Below are positions 1 to 5,327 of a stretch of DNA of 5,327 nucleotides, piece after piece; the stretch's first letter is position 1; the number at the start of each line of letters is the position of its first letter. This stretch comes from Hyphomonas sp. Lineage in GTDB: Bacteria > Pseudomonadota > Alphaproteobacteria > Caulobacterales > Hyphomonadaceae. Under the pieces are notes generated by a model. The model had not been told where the DNA came from. It saw only the letters and a list, made by a program, of their open reading frames with translations, and did no database searches. Made by a program: the position numbers and the translations under genes. The DNA is taken from contig DNFL01000133.1 of assembly GCA_003486945.1 (NCBI GenBank), forward strand, positions 1 through 5,327, read 5' to 3'.

Positions 1-69
1 CGAAGTGTTCCGGACCCGGACGGTCTGTCGCTGGTGCGGGAGTGGATTGCGGAGATGGAGGCGCGTTGA
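1..69 (+). CDS. C-terminal fragment of an unidentified protein (5' truncated)
   Basis: An open frame enters from the left edge in frame 1 and ends at TGA 67-69, giving only 22 residues that finish with PDPDGLSLVREWIAEMEAR. Codon use is GC-rich like the rest of the window, which supports a real gene tail. The 'DP.G..L+R.WI..+' pattern resembles the last helix of some c-type cytochrome or haem-binding domains and of large secreted cytochrome-linked proteins. A 22-residue match of this kind is too short to name a family. The next gene starts 69 bases later behind a candidate promoter, so this gene probably belongs to a separate transcript. Identity is essentially unknown. Confidence 0.5.
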   Translation, partial: RSVPDPDGLSLVREWIAEMEAR

Positions 70-71
70 GG

Positions 72-100
72 CTTGCCGGCCTCGGACTGGAGGCTAGTTG
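72..100 (+). promoter_or_regulatory. Candidate promoter for the lipoprotein-DUF188 pair
   Basis: CTTGCC at 72-77 is followed by 16 bases and then CTAGTTG at 94-100. It can be read as a -35 TTGCCG (73-78) and a weak -10 TAGTTG (95-100) with a 16-base spacer. The same CTTGCC-N16-CTA arrangement occurs before rnd at 1048-1072, which strengthens the reading. Transcription would start near 106-107, about 32 bases before the lipoprotein ATG. The -10 element is poor by itself, and this is inference from pattern only. Confidence 0.3.
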
Positions 101-125
101 ATCCTCCGAAACACGCACTTGGCCC

Positions 126-130
126 GGAGA
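126..130 (+). promoter_or_regulatory. Ribosome binding site deciding the lipoprotein start
   Basis: GGAGA lies 8 bases before ATG 139. It favours that start over the in-frame TTG at 73, which lacks such a site, would overlap the candidate promoter and would bury the signal peptide behind 22 extra residues. Confidence 0.6.
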
Positions 131-138
131 TATCCCAC

Positions 139-555
139 ATGAAATGCCTCTACCCGCTCGCCTCCCTTCTGCTCGCGGCCTGCACCACACCGGTTGCGCC
201 CGCTGCGCCTCCGGCGCCTGTCCTGACGGCCAGCGATCTCGATGGCACTTGGGACGTCACGATGTTCTGGTCGGCCACCGAGCCGCCGAGTTCTACCGTG
301 ATGGTGCTGGCGGCAGCCCTGCCCAACAAGGTGACCGGGTCATTCTACCAGTCGGATTTCCTGGAAGGGGAATATTCCTTGCGCGGCGATACGCTCGCCT
401 TTGGCAGCGTCACCACGGATGGCGATGCGCTCTACAGCCATTCGGGCCGCCTCGTGGACGGCAAGATCGAAGGCCAGACCTTGTCGCACGGACGCGATTT
501 CCTCATGATATGGGTCGCCACGCGGCGCGCCGAGGAGGTGGCGTCCGCACCCTGA
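139..555 (+). CDS. Small predicted lipoprotein of unknown function
   Basis: This 138-residue protein begins with a short lipoprotein signal: Lys2, a hydrophobic stretch and a lipobox LAAC ending at Cys15. The second residue after the cysteine is Thr, so there is no Asp+2 inner-membrane retention signal of the E. coli type, although sorting rules differ in alphaproteobacteria. Residues 16-30 are a Pro/Ala-rich linker. From about residue 33 ([11 protein letters not shown]) to residue 130 the sequence alternates hydrophobic and polar residues with regular Gly turns ([35 protein letters not shown]), suggesting a small all-beta, lipocalin-like or barrel fold. I recognise no named family or catalytic motif. 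ATG 139 was chosen for its GGAGA site and the signal peptide. The DUF188 gene follows after 14 bases, so co-transcription is likely, but a functional link is unproven. It should sit in the periplasm, anchored to a membrane. Confidence 0.85.
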   Translation: MKCLYPLASLLLAACTTPVAPAAPPAPVLTASDLDGTWDVTMFWSATEPPSSTVMVLAAALPNKVTGSFYQSDFLEGEYSLRGDTLAFGSVTTDGDALYSHSGRLVDGKIEGQTLSHGRDFLMIWVATRRAEEVASAP

Positions 556-556
556 C

Positions 557-562
557 AGGAGG
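557..562 (+). promoter_or_regulatory. Strong Shine-Dalgarno for the DUF188 gene
   Basis: AGGAGG, a perfect anti-SD match, starts 2 bases after the lipoprotein stop and lies 7 bases before ATG 570. It fixes this start, although the reading frame stays open upstream to about 144. That upstream part is the lipoprotein gene read out of frame. Confidence 0.8.
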
Positions 563-569
563 CCGTGCA

Positions 570-1034
570 ATGACCCCTCGCATTCTCGTCGATGCGGATG
601 CCTGCCCGGTGAAGGATGAAATCTACAAGGTCGCGCTGCGCCTTGAGGTGCCAGTGGTGATTGTCGCCAATTCCTACATCCGCATTCCGGAACATCCGCT
701 GATCTCGCGCAAGATTGTCAGCGATGGATTCGATGCCGCCGACGATTGGATTGCGGAAGAGGCAAATGCGGCGTCGCTGGTGATCACGTCAGATATTCCG
801 CTGGCGGACCGTGCCCTGAAAGCGGGCGCGAAAGTGCTGGCGCCGAACGGCAAAGCGTTCACGCCGGACTCGATTGGCGGCGCGCTCGCAACGCGCGCAA
901 TCATGGCGGACCTGCGCGTCGGTGTCGCCGGAATCGGCGCGGGCGGGCCGGCGCCTTTCTCGAAAGCGGACCGTTCGCGCTTCCTGTCGGCGCTGGATAC
1001 GGCACTTATGTCCCTGAAGCGCGCGCAGAATTAG
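570..1034 (+). CDS. UPF0178 / DUF188 family protein (YaiI/YqxD-like)
   Basis: The 154-residue protein has the usual length and signatures of the YaiI/YqxD family: the N-terminal VDADACPVK (residues 7-15), VANS (32-35), the [11 protein letters not shown] block (51-61), [10 protein letters not shown] (71-80), the GKAFTPDSI segment (94-102) and a GGP.PFS..DR..FL..LD tail (125-143). The family is related to PIN-like/NYN nuclease folds. Asp8, Asp10, Asp58/Asp59 and Asp75 are the acidic residues that could bind metal, by analogy. No reaction is firmly established for the family, so a nuclease role is inference. It should be cytosolic, as no signal or membrane segment is seen. It follows the lipoprotein gene by 14 bases with a perfect Shine-Dalgarno, and rnd starts 48 bases downstream. 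Family assignment is confident; function is not. Confidence 0.93.
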   Translation: MTPRILVDADACPVKDEIYKVALRLEVPVVIVANSYIRIPEHPLISRKIVSDGFDAADDWIAEEANAASLVITSDIPLADRALKAGAKVLAPNGKAFTPDSIGGALATRAIMADLRVGVAGIGAGGPAPFSKADRSRFLSALDTALMSLKRAQN

Positions 1035-1047
1035 GGCCGCGCGGACA

Positions 1048-1076
1048 CTTGCCCTTAACGGGCGCCGTGCTATGGG
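1048..1076 (+). promoter_or_regulatory. Candidate promoter for rnd, possibly leaderless
   Basis: CTTGCC at 1048-1053, a 16-base gap and CTATGGG at 1070-1076 repeat the layout seen before the lipoprotein gene. A TG one base before the -10 (TGCTAT) makes it look like an extended -10. The predicted transcription start falls at about 1082-1083, on or next to the rnd ATG. A 4-bp GCCC/GGGC inverted repeat (1051-1054 and 1060-1063) overlaps the spacer but has no T-tract, so it is not a convincing terminator. Confidence 0.35.
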
Positions 1077-1082
1077 CCGGGC

Positions 1083-1697
1083 ATGAACCAGATCACGCTG
1101 CACAAGGGCGACCTGCCGAAAGGCCTCAGCTTCGGCCCCGTCGTTGCCGTCGATACCGAAGCGATGGGCCTTCATCCGCAGCGGGACAATCTCACGCTCG
1201 TGCAGCTTTCGGCCGGTGATGGCACCGCGCATCTCGTGCAGCTGACGCGCGATTATGACTGCCCGAACCTGAAAGCGCTGCTGACCGATCCGAAGGTCGT
1301 GAAGCTGTTCCACTTTGCGCGGTTTGATATCGCAATGATGCGCCACTGGATGGGCATTACGGTTTCTCCGGTCTGGTGCACCAAGATCGCCTCGCGCCTT
1401 GCCCGCACCTATACCGACAAGCATGGCTTGAAGGATGTCGCCCGCGAAGTGGCCGGCATCGATATGTCGAAGGCGCAGCAAAGCTCCGACTGGGGAGCAG
1501 AGAAGCTGACTGACGCGCAGATCCAGTATGCCGCTTCGGATGTGCTCTACCTCCACCAGATCAAGGCGGGGCTTGAGGCCATGCTGGTGCGCGAAGGCCG
1601 GCTGGAGCTGGCGGAGGCCTGCTTTGCCTTCCTGCCCACCCGCGCCGAGCTCGACCTTGCCGGCTGGGCTGAGGAAGACATTTTCTCGCACAGCTGA
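1083..1697 (+). CDS. rnd: Ribonuclease D (compact, exonuclease domain only)
   Basis: This 204-residue protein is a DEDDy-type 3'-5' exoribonuclease, a cytosolic family that trims tRNA and other structured RNA 3' ends using two metal ions. The catalytic set is complete: Asp24 and Glu26 in VDTEAMGL (ExoI), Asp82 in FHFARFD (ExoII), and Tyr149 and Asp153 in YAASD (ExoIII). The conserved SDWG segment is at 135-138. E. coli RNase D is about 375 residues because it carries two C-terminal HRDC domains. Those are absent here, and the protein ends just after the exonuclease fold, as in many alphaproteobacterial versions, so this is not a truncation. No good Shine-Dalgarno precedes ATG 1083, and a candidate promoter lies directly upstream. 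It precedes lptC by 86 bases, a common gene order in alphaproteobacteria. Confidence 0.93.
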   Translation: MNQITLHKGDLPKGLSFGPVVAVDTEAMGLHPQRDNLTLVQLSAGDGTAHLVQLTRDYDCPNLKALLTDPKVVKLFHFARFDIAMMRHWMGITVSPVWCTKIASRLARTYTDKHGLKDVAREVAGIDMSKAQQSSDWGAEKLTDAQIQYAASDVLYLHQIKAGLEAMLVREGRLELAEACFAFLPTRAELDLAGWAEEDIFSHS

Positions 1698-1783
1698 GCG
1701 CCTGTAGCCTGCGCTTTCACTCCGGCCCTATCGCGGGTAAGCATATCGCCTGAACACGCTGCAGGATCAGGCCAACCCGCCCC

Positions 1784-2458
1784 ATGGACGCCAGCCTTCA
1801 TCACGACCCGGCCACGCTCTGGGCCCCGCGCCGCCAGCTGACGCTAGCGCAGGCGCGCCGCCGGTCAGTCCGGGTGACCTATCTGCGCTATGCCTTTGTC
1901 GCTGCCGCGGCCGTGTCCATCGGCCTGTTTCTCGGCTTTGTCTTCCGCAGCGCCCTGACCCAGGAAGCGGGTCCACCGAAAGTGAACGACGAAGAGGCGG
2001 TGACGATGATCAACCCGCGCTTCACCGGCCGGGATTCCGCTGGCGAAATCTTCACGATCACCGCCGAAGCCGCCCAGCGCCGCCGGGCTGAGGATGGGGT
2101 GGTTGATCTCGTCAACCCAGTGATGCGCGATTCCAAGGGCTCCCAGCTGAAAGCCCCGACCGGCTTCTATGACCGGGAAAAGGGCATCCTGGAGCTCTAC
2201 GAAGCCGTCAACATTACCGATGCGGGGGGATATTCCTTCCTCAGCCGCGGCGCACGCCTGATCCTTGGCGAGGACCGGGTGGAGGGATTGTCACCCCTGG
2301 AAGGCAAGGGACCCCTTGGCGACATAAGGGCGGACTCGTATGAAATTCTCGACGGCGGAAACCGGATTGTCTTCGAAGGCAATGTGACGACCGTGATCTA
2401 TCCCCAACCGGCCGAAGAGGCCGCAACGTCTGAAAGTGAGCCCGATGGCACTCCTTAA
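1784..2458 (+). CDS. lptC: LPS export system protein LptC
   Basis: LptC is the bitopic inner-membrane subunit that takes lipopolysaccharide from the LptB2FG extractor and hands it to LptA. The 224-residue product has a basic cytoplasmic tail (residues 1-33, rich in Arg at 25-30), one membrane segment at about 34-55, and a periplasmic domain from about 70 to 207 with repeating beta-strand units (NPRFTGRDSAGEIFTITAE, GFYDREKGILELYEAVNI, FEGNVTTVI) typical of the LptC/OstA-like jellyroll. It is somewhat longer than E. coli LptC (191 residues) because of the N-terminal tail and an acidic C-terminal end. No strong Shine-Dalgarno sits close to ATG 1784; an AGGA at 1763-1766 is rather far. The 3' end overlaps lptA, which suggests translational coupling. 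The assignment rests on domain layout and on lptA/lptB next door. Confidence 0.9.
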   Translation: MDASLHHDPATLWAPRRQLTLAQARRRSVRVTYLRYAFVAAAAVSIGLFLGFVFRSALTQEAGPPKVNDEEAVTMINPRFTGRDSAGEIFTITAEAAQRRRAEDGVVDLVNPVMRDSKGSQLKAPTGFYDREKGILELYEAVNITDAGGYSFLSRGARLILGEDRVEGLSPLEGKGPLGDIRADSYEILDGGNRIVFEGNVTTVIYPQPAEEAATSESEPDGTP

Positions 2459-2978
2459 AGCTGCTGGCATTGTCCTTGGTCTTGGCCTCGCCTTCGCAGG
2501 CTTGCCGGCGGCTGCGCAGATTTCCTCCGAAGGCGGGCCGATCTATATCAACTCGTCGCGCACCGAGAGCCTCGAGAACGAACGCAAGGTGCTGCTGGTC
2601 GGCAATGTCGATATCCAGCAGGGAACCGCGCGCCTGCGGGCCGACCGGGTGACCGTCCTGTTCGCGCCGCGCGCGTCCGGCGGCAATGCCAATGGAGGCA
2701 TCATGGGCGGTTTCGGCCAGATCGAGAACATCGTCGCCGAGGGCAACGTTTATTACGTCACCCCCGAGATCAAGGCCAAAGGTGACCGCGGCGTTTACGA
2801 ACTCGCCACCGACACGATCACCATGACCGGCAATGTCGCGCTGATGCGAGAGCGTGATGTGGCCGAGGGCCAGACGCTGAAAATGGAGGTCAAGAACCGC
2901 CGCACGACGCTGGAAGGCGGCAATGGCCGTACCCGGATGGTCATCGATCCGTCGACGCAACCCGGCCAGAATCAGTGA
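2445..2978 (+). CDS. lptA: LPS transport periplasmic protein LptA
   Basis: LptA oligomerises as a periplasmic bridge carrying LPS from LptC to the outer-membrane LptD. With ATG 2445 it has 177 residues: a Sec signal peptide (Lys5, hydrophobic 6-20, AAA before a likely cut at 24/25), then an OstA/LptA_N beta-jellyroll from about 31 to 155. Visible strand repeats are INSSRTESLENERKVLLVGNV, QGTARLRADRVTVLF, AEGNVYYVTPEIKAKGDRGVYE and ITMTGNVALMRE. A Gly-rich loop at about 79-91 interrupts the fold. The start is uncertain: an in-frame GTG at 2436 would add three residues. ATG was preferred because a purine-rich AAAGTGAG lies just before it, while nothing similar precedes the GTG. Either start overlaps lptC (14 bases from the ATG, 23 from the GTG), so coupled translation in one operon is likely. 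Confidence 0.93.
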   Translation: MALLKAAGIVLGLGLAFAGLPAAAQISSEGGPIYINSSRTESLENERKVLLVGNVDIQQGTARLRADRVTVLFAPRASGGNANGGIMGGFGQIENIVAEGNVYYVTPEIKAKGDRGVYELATDTITMTGNVALMRERDVAEGQTLKMEVKNRRTTLEGGNGRTRMVIDPSTQPGQNQ

Positions 2979-3068
2979 ATTTGAACAGGTTGGTGAAACC
3001 GATCTTAAGCATGCCCTGCTAGGGTTCATCCGGGCCGGAAACTGCCCGCACACAGGATGGAAATACGG
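2979..3068 (+). promoter_or_regulatory. 90-bp lptA-lptB gap with possible promoter or RNA structure
   Basis: This is the largest gap inside the otherwise tight lpt-rpoN block. It contains TGCTAGGG at 3017-3024, resembling the TGCTATGGG of the rnd candidate promoter, but no matching -35 is found 16-17 bases upstream. Several short inverted repeats occur: GGTT/AACC (2988-2991 and 2997-3000), CCCT/AGGG (3014-3017 and 3021-3024), and an outer TGAA/TTCA (2982-2985 and 3025-3028). The stems are only 4 bp, so chance is a fair explanation. It may hold a secondary promoter for lptB-rpoN, but the evidence is weak. Confidence 0.2.
3055..3060 (+). promoter_or_regulatory. Ribosome binding site favouring the downstream lptB start
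   Basis: GGATGG, extending into GGATGGAAA, lies 8 bases before ATG 3069 and itself contains the alternative ATG 3057. The upstream ATG has no purine-rich site at a useful distance, only an adjacent CAGG. ATG 3069 is therefore the better start. Confidence 0.4.
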
Positions 3069-3803
3069 ATGAATGAAGCGGCCGAAGGCCTGGTAGTCAG
3101 CAATCTTGCCAAGTCTTTTGGCAAGCGCCAGGTCGTCCGCGACGTGTCCCTTTCCCTTGCGCGCGGCGAAGTTGTCGGCCTGCTTGGACCCAACGGGGCC
3201 GGCAAGACCACCTGTTTCTACATGATCATGGGACTGATCGGTGCCGATTCCGGCTCGATCTCCATCGACGGCGAGGATGTTACCCGCCTGCCGATGTACC
3301 AGCGTGCCCGCCTTGGCGTGGGTTACCTGCCCCAGGAAGCCTCGATCTTCCGGGGCATGAGTGTAGAGGAAAACGTCCTGGCTGTTGCGGAACTGGTCGA
3401 AAAAGACCCCGCTGCCTGCCAGGCCCAGGTCGATGGCCTGCTCAGCGAATTGCACGTGGAACACCTCCGCAAGCAGCCGGCAACCTCCCTTTCGGGCGGT
3501 GAACGGCGGCGGGTGGAGATTGCACGCGCGCTCGCGTCTCGTCCGAGCTTCATGTTGCTGGACGAACCGTTCACCGGCATCGACCCGCTCGCCATCTCCG
3601 ACATTTCCGACCTTGTCCGCTTCCTCAAGCAGCGCGGCCTCGGCGTTCTCATTACGGACCACCAGGTTCGCGAGACGCTGCAGATCGTCGACCGGGCCTT
3701 TGTGATGTATGATGGTGCTGTTCTCTTCAATGGCACGCCGGAAGACGTGCTGCGGAACGAAGACGTGCGCAGGGTTTATCTGGGTGAGCAGTTCGCCGCT
3801 TGA
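3069..3803 (+). CDS. lptB: LPS export ABC transporter ATP-binding protein LptB
   Basis: LptB is the cytosolic ATPase that dimerises under LptF/LptG and drives LPS extraction from the inner membrane. With ATG 3069 it has 244 residues, the usual family size. All ABC ATPase motifs are intact: Walker A GPNGAGKTT (40-48), Q-loop Gln89 in YLPQE, signature LSGGE (141-145), Walker B FMLLDEP with Asp165 and Glu166, D-loop at about 169-172, and switch His198 in ITDHQV. The 'LPQEASIFRGMSVEENV' stretch, the ITDHQVRETL run and the VRRVYLGEQF C-terminus separate LptB from other ABC ATPases such as LivF. ATG 3057 would add four residues, but the GGATGG site suits 3069. rpoN follows after 18 bases; lptB is the old 'ORF1' found next to rpoN in many Proteobacteria. 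LptF and LptG are encoded elsewhere. Confidence 0.96.
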   Translation: MNEAAEGLVVSNLAKSFGKRQVVRDVSLSLARGEVVGLLGPNGAGKTTCFYMIMGLIGADSGSISIDGEDVTRLPMYQRARLGVGYLPQEASIFRGMSVEENVLAVAELVEKDPAACQAQVDGLLSELHVEHLRKQPATSLSGGERRRVEIARALASRPSFMLLDEPFTGIDPLAISDISDLVRFLKQRGLGVLITDHQVRETLQIVDRAFVMYDGAVLFNGTPEDVLRNEDVRRVYLGEQFAA

Positions 3804-3807
3804 GTTC

Positions 3808-3813
3808 AGGGGG
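3808..3813 (+). promoter_or_regulatory. Shine-Dalgarno for rpoN
   Basis: AGGGGG lies 8 bases before ATG 3822 in the 18-base lptB-rpoN gap. The second in-frame ATG at 3828 would be 14 bases away, so 3822 is the better start. Confidence 0.6.
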
Positions 3814-3821
3814 CGCGGCCA

Positions 3822-5291
3822 ATGGCCATGAAACATTCACTCGACATGCGCCAGGGCCAGTCCCTGGTGATGACGCCGCAGCTTCAGCAGGCGATCAAGC
3901 TGTTGCAGCTGTCGAACCAGGAGCTTGCCGAATTCGTCGAAGCCGAACTGGAGCGCAATCCGCTGCTTCAGAAGGTCGAGGAAGAAGGCCCGGCGCCATC
4001 TGAAACGGTTGAGTGCGAAAGCCGCGATGACGGCGCCGAGGCGCGCGACCAGCTGGATGCTCCGGGTGAGGACGTTTACGAGCCGGGCACCGGATCTGAT
4101 GCTGCGATGCCGGCGAATGCGTCCGGCCCTTCGGCGAAGACGGACTGGTCGACTGCGAACAGCGGGCAGGGGTCTGAGGATTTTGACTATACCGCCAACG
4201 TTTCCGGCGATGTGACGCTGCAGGAACACCTGCATACGCAGCTGAACTTTGCCGGCCTTTCGGATGCTGACCGGCTGATTGCCGCGCGCCTGATCGACGA
4301 GACGGACGAGACCGGATACCTGCGCGCGCCGATCGCCGATATTGCTGATGCTCTGGGTGCGGACATTGCGAATGTCGAAGCCGTACTCGCCGTTTGCCAG
4401 GGCTTTGACCCGACCGGTGTGATGGCGCGCTCGATCCCCGAATGCCTTGGCCTGCAGCTGAAAGAGCGCGGCCGGCTGGACCCGGCGATGCAGGCGATGC
4501 TGGACAATCTGCATCTCGTGGCCAAGCACGATATCAAGCAGCTGATGGATGTCTGCGGTGTCGACAAGGCTGACATCCAGGACATGCTTCTGGAACTGCG
4601 CCAGCTGTCGCCGAAGCCCGGCGCAGGATTTTCCAGCGACACGACCGTTGCCGTGGCGCCGGATGTTTATGTCCGTGAACTGCCGAATGGCATGTATGCG
4701 GTGGAACTGAATTCCGACACGCTGCCACGCGTGCTGATGGACAAGGCCTATTATGCCGAAGTGACGGCGCTGCCGATGCGCGACAAGGAGAAGGAATTCA
4801 TCTCCGAATGCGCGGCGTCTGCGACCTGGCTGATCAAGTCGCTCGACCAGCGCGCGCGCACGATCCTGAAAGTGGCGAGCGAAATTGTGCGCCAGCAGGA
4901 CGGGTTTTTTGCGCACGGCGTGGCGCATCTGCGTCCGCTGAACCTGAAACAGGTGGCCGATGCGATCGAGATGCACGAATCGACCGTCAGTCGCGTGACC
5001 ACGAACAAGTATATGTCGACCCCGCGCGGCCTGTTCGAGCTGAAATACTTCTTCTCCGCCGCCATCCCCGCGACCGGTGGCGGCGAGGCGCATTCGGCGG
5101 AAGCCGTCCGTCACCGGATCAAACTGCTGATCGATGAGGAGTCGTCGGAAGATGTGCTTTCCGACGACCAGATCGTCGAGATCCTCACCGGCTTCGGCAT
5201 CGACATCGCGCGCCGCACAGTGGCGAAATACCGCGAGAGCCTGAACATTCCCTCCAGCGTGCAACGCCGCCGCATGGGCAAGGCAGGATAA
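3822..5291 (+). CDS. rpoN: RNA polymerase sigma-54 factor RpoN
   Basis: RpoN directs RNA polymerase to -24/-12 promoters and needs AAA+ activators to open them; it controls nitrogen, motility and other programmes depending on species. The 489-residue protein is full length (E. coli: 477). Region I, the Gln/Leu-rich activator-interacting part, spans about 8-50 (MRQGQSLVMTPQLQQAIKLL...ERNPLLQ). Region II, about 51-127, is acidic and low in complexity. The core-binding domain runs from about 128 to 320 (VTLQEHLHTQL, DETGYL, GFDPTGVMARS, LSPKPGAGF). The DNA-binding part includes QRARTIL (343-349), a helix-turn-helix at about 372-396 (PLNLKQVADAIEMHESTVSR) and the RpoN box ARRTVAKYRE at 463-472. 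It lies 18 bases after lptB and is probably in the same transcript. I saw no convincing -24/-12 site just upstream to suggest autoregulation. hpf and ptsN often follow, but the window ends. Confidence 0.98.
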   Translation: MAMKHSLDMRQGQSLVMTPQLQQAIKLLQLSNQELAEFVEAELERNPLLQKVEEEGPAPSETVECESRDDGAEARDQLDAPGEDVYEPGTGSDAAMPANASGPSAKTDWSTANSGQGSEDFDYTANVSGDVTLQEHLHTQLNFAGLSDADRLIAARLIDETDETGYLRAPIADIADALGADIANVEAVLAVCQGFDPTGVMARSIPECLGLQLKERGRLDPAMQAMLDNLHLVAKHDIKQLMDVCGVDKADIQDMLLELRQLSPKPGAGFSSDTTVAVAPDVYVRELPNGMYAVELNSDTLPRVLMDKAYYAEVTALPMRDKEKEFISECAASATWLIKSLDQRARTILKVASEIVRQQDGFFAHGVAHLRPLNLKQVADAIEMHESTVSRVTTNKYMSTPRGLFELKYFFSAAIPATGGGEAHSAEAVRHRIKLLIDEESSEDVLSDDQIVEILTGFGIDIARRTVAKYRESLNIPSSVQRRRMGKAG

Positions 5292-5311
5292 AATCCAGCA
5301 CGTGTGTCCGG

Positions 5312-5327
5312 AGATCGGAAGAGCGTC
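5312..5327 (+). other. Residual Illumina adapter sequence (assembly artefact)
   Basis: The last 16 bases, AGATCGGAAGAGCGTC, equal the start of the standard Illumina TruSeq read-2 adapter (common core AGATCGGAAGAGC followed by GTC). They sit exactly at the window end, 20 bases after the rpoN stop. This is known adapter sequence, recognised from memory, and should not be treated as genomic DNA. Positions 5292-5311 are the only real sequence seen downstream of rpoN, and no terminator is visible in them. Confidence 0.93.

Noticed and set aside
144..569. Upstream extension of the DUF188 reading frame
   Set aside because: It overlaps the lipoprotein gene out of frame, is Arg/Gly/His-rich with no family similarity, and the AGGAGG at 557-562 fixes the start at 570.
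1051..1063. GCCC-TTAAC-GGGC hairpin between the DUF188 gene and rnd as a terminator
   Set aside because: The stem is only 4 bp and no T-tract follows; it more likely belongs to a promoter spacer.
789..1691. Minus-strand open frame (300 codons) opposite the DUF188 gene and rnd
   Set aside because: It spans two confident genes and their intergenic gap, with a composition typical of antisense shadows.
1083..1697. RNase D as a truncated gene, being little over half the E. coli length
   Set aside because: All DEDDy residues are present and the end falls naturally after the exonuclease domain; short versions without HRDC domains are normal in alphaproteobacteria.
3731..3746. TGGCACG resembling a sigma-54 -24 element upstream of rpoN
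   Set aside because: No TTGC -12 element follows at the required spacing. Similar TGGCAC hits at 243, 1220 and 2446 also lack a -12 partner and are coding sequence.
2241..3836. Long minus-strand open frame (531 codons) across lptC-lptA-lptB
   Set aside because: It runs antisense to three well-identified genes, has no recognisable domains and is rich in the His/Arg/Gly pattern typical of the reverse complement of GC-rich coding DNA.
3837..5264. Long minus-strand open frame (475 codons) opposite rpoN
   Set aside because: It lies almost wholly inside rpoN on the other strand; the plus-strand product is a full-length RpoN with all motifs, so this is a shadow caused by high GC.

Overview
The window is a GC-rich stretch of an alphaproteobacterial chromosome with almost every base coding and all genes on the + strand. 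The order rnd - lptC - lptA - lptB - rpoN, the short HRDC-less RNase D and the protein style point to Alphaproteobacteria. Hyphomonadaceae or a related family is plausible, but that is an impression and not a computed placement. Both ends cut into genomic context. The left end holds the last 22 codons of an unidentified gene. The right end stops 20 bases after rpoN and then runs into 16 bases that match an Illumina sequencing adapter, so the window is probably a complete short contig from a draft or metagenomic assembly.

Layout. Positions 1-69: tail of an unknown gene. Positions 139-1034: a small predicted lipoprotein of unknown function, then a UPF0178/DUF188 (YaiI/YqxD) protein only 14 bases downstream, probably co-transcribed. 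Positions 1083-1697: a compact RNase D with all catalytic DEDDy residues. Positions 1784-3803: lptC, lptA and lptB, the inner-membrane anchor, periplasmic bridge protein and ATPase of the lipopolysaccharide transport machine; lptC and lptA overlap. Positions 3822-5291: a complete rpoN (sigma-54), 18 bases after lptB.

How the genes work together. LptB powers extraction of LPS from the inner membrane, LptC receives it and LptA forms the periplasmic bridge. LptF, LptG, LptD and LptE are not in this window. rpoN next to lptB is a long-known conserved arrangement in Proteobacteria, often followed by hpf and ptsN; here the contig ends before those could be seen.

Regulatory signals. Two candidate promoters share the pattern CTTGCC-N16-CTA. 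One precedes the lipoprotein gene. The other precedes rnd so closely that its transcript could be leaderless. I see no tRNA, rRNA, CRISPR array, mobile element, clear terminator or large repeat. No new biological system is evident: this is mostly conserved housekeeping sequence, and the least understood items are the lipoprotein and its DUF188 partner.
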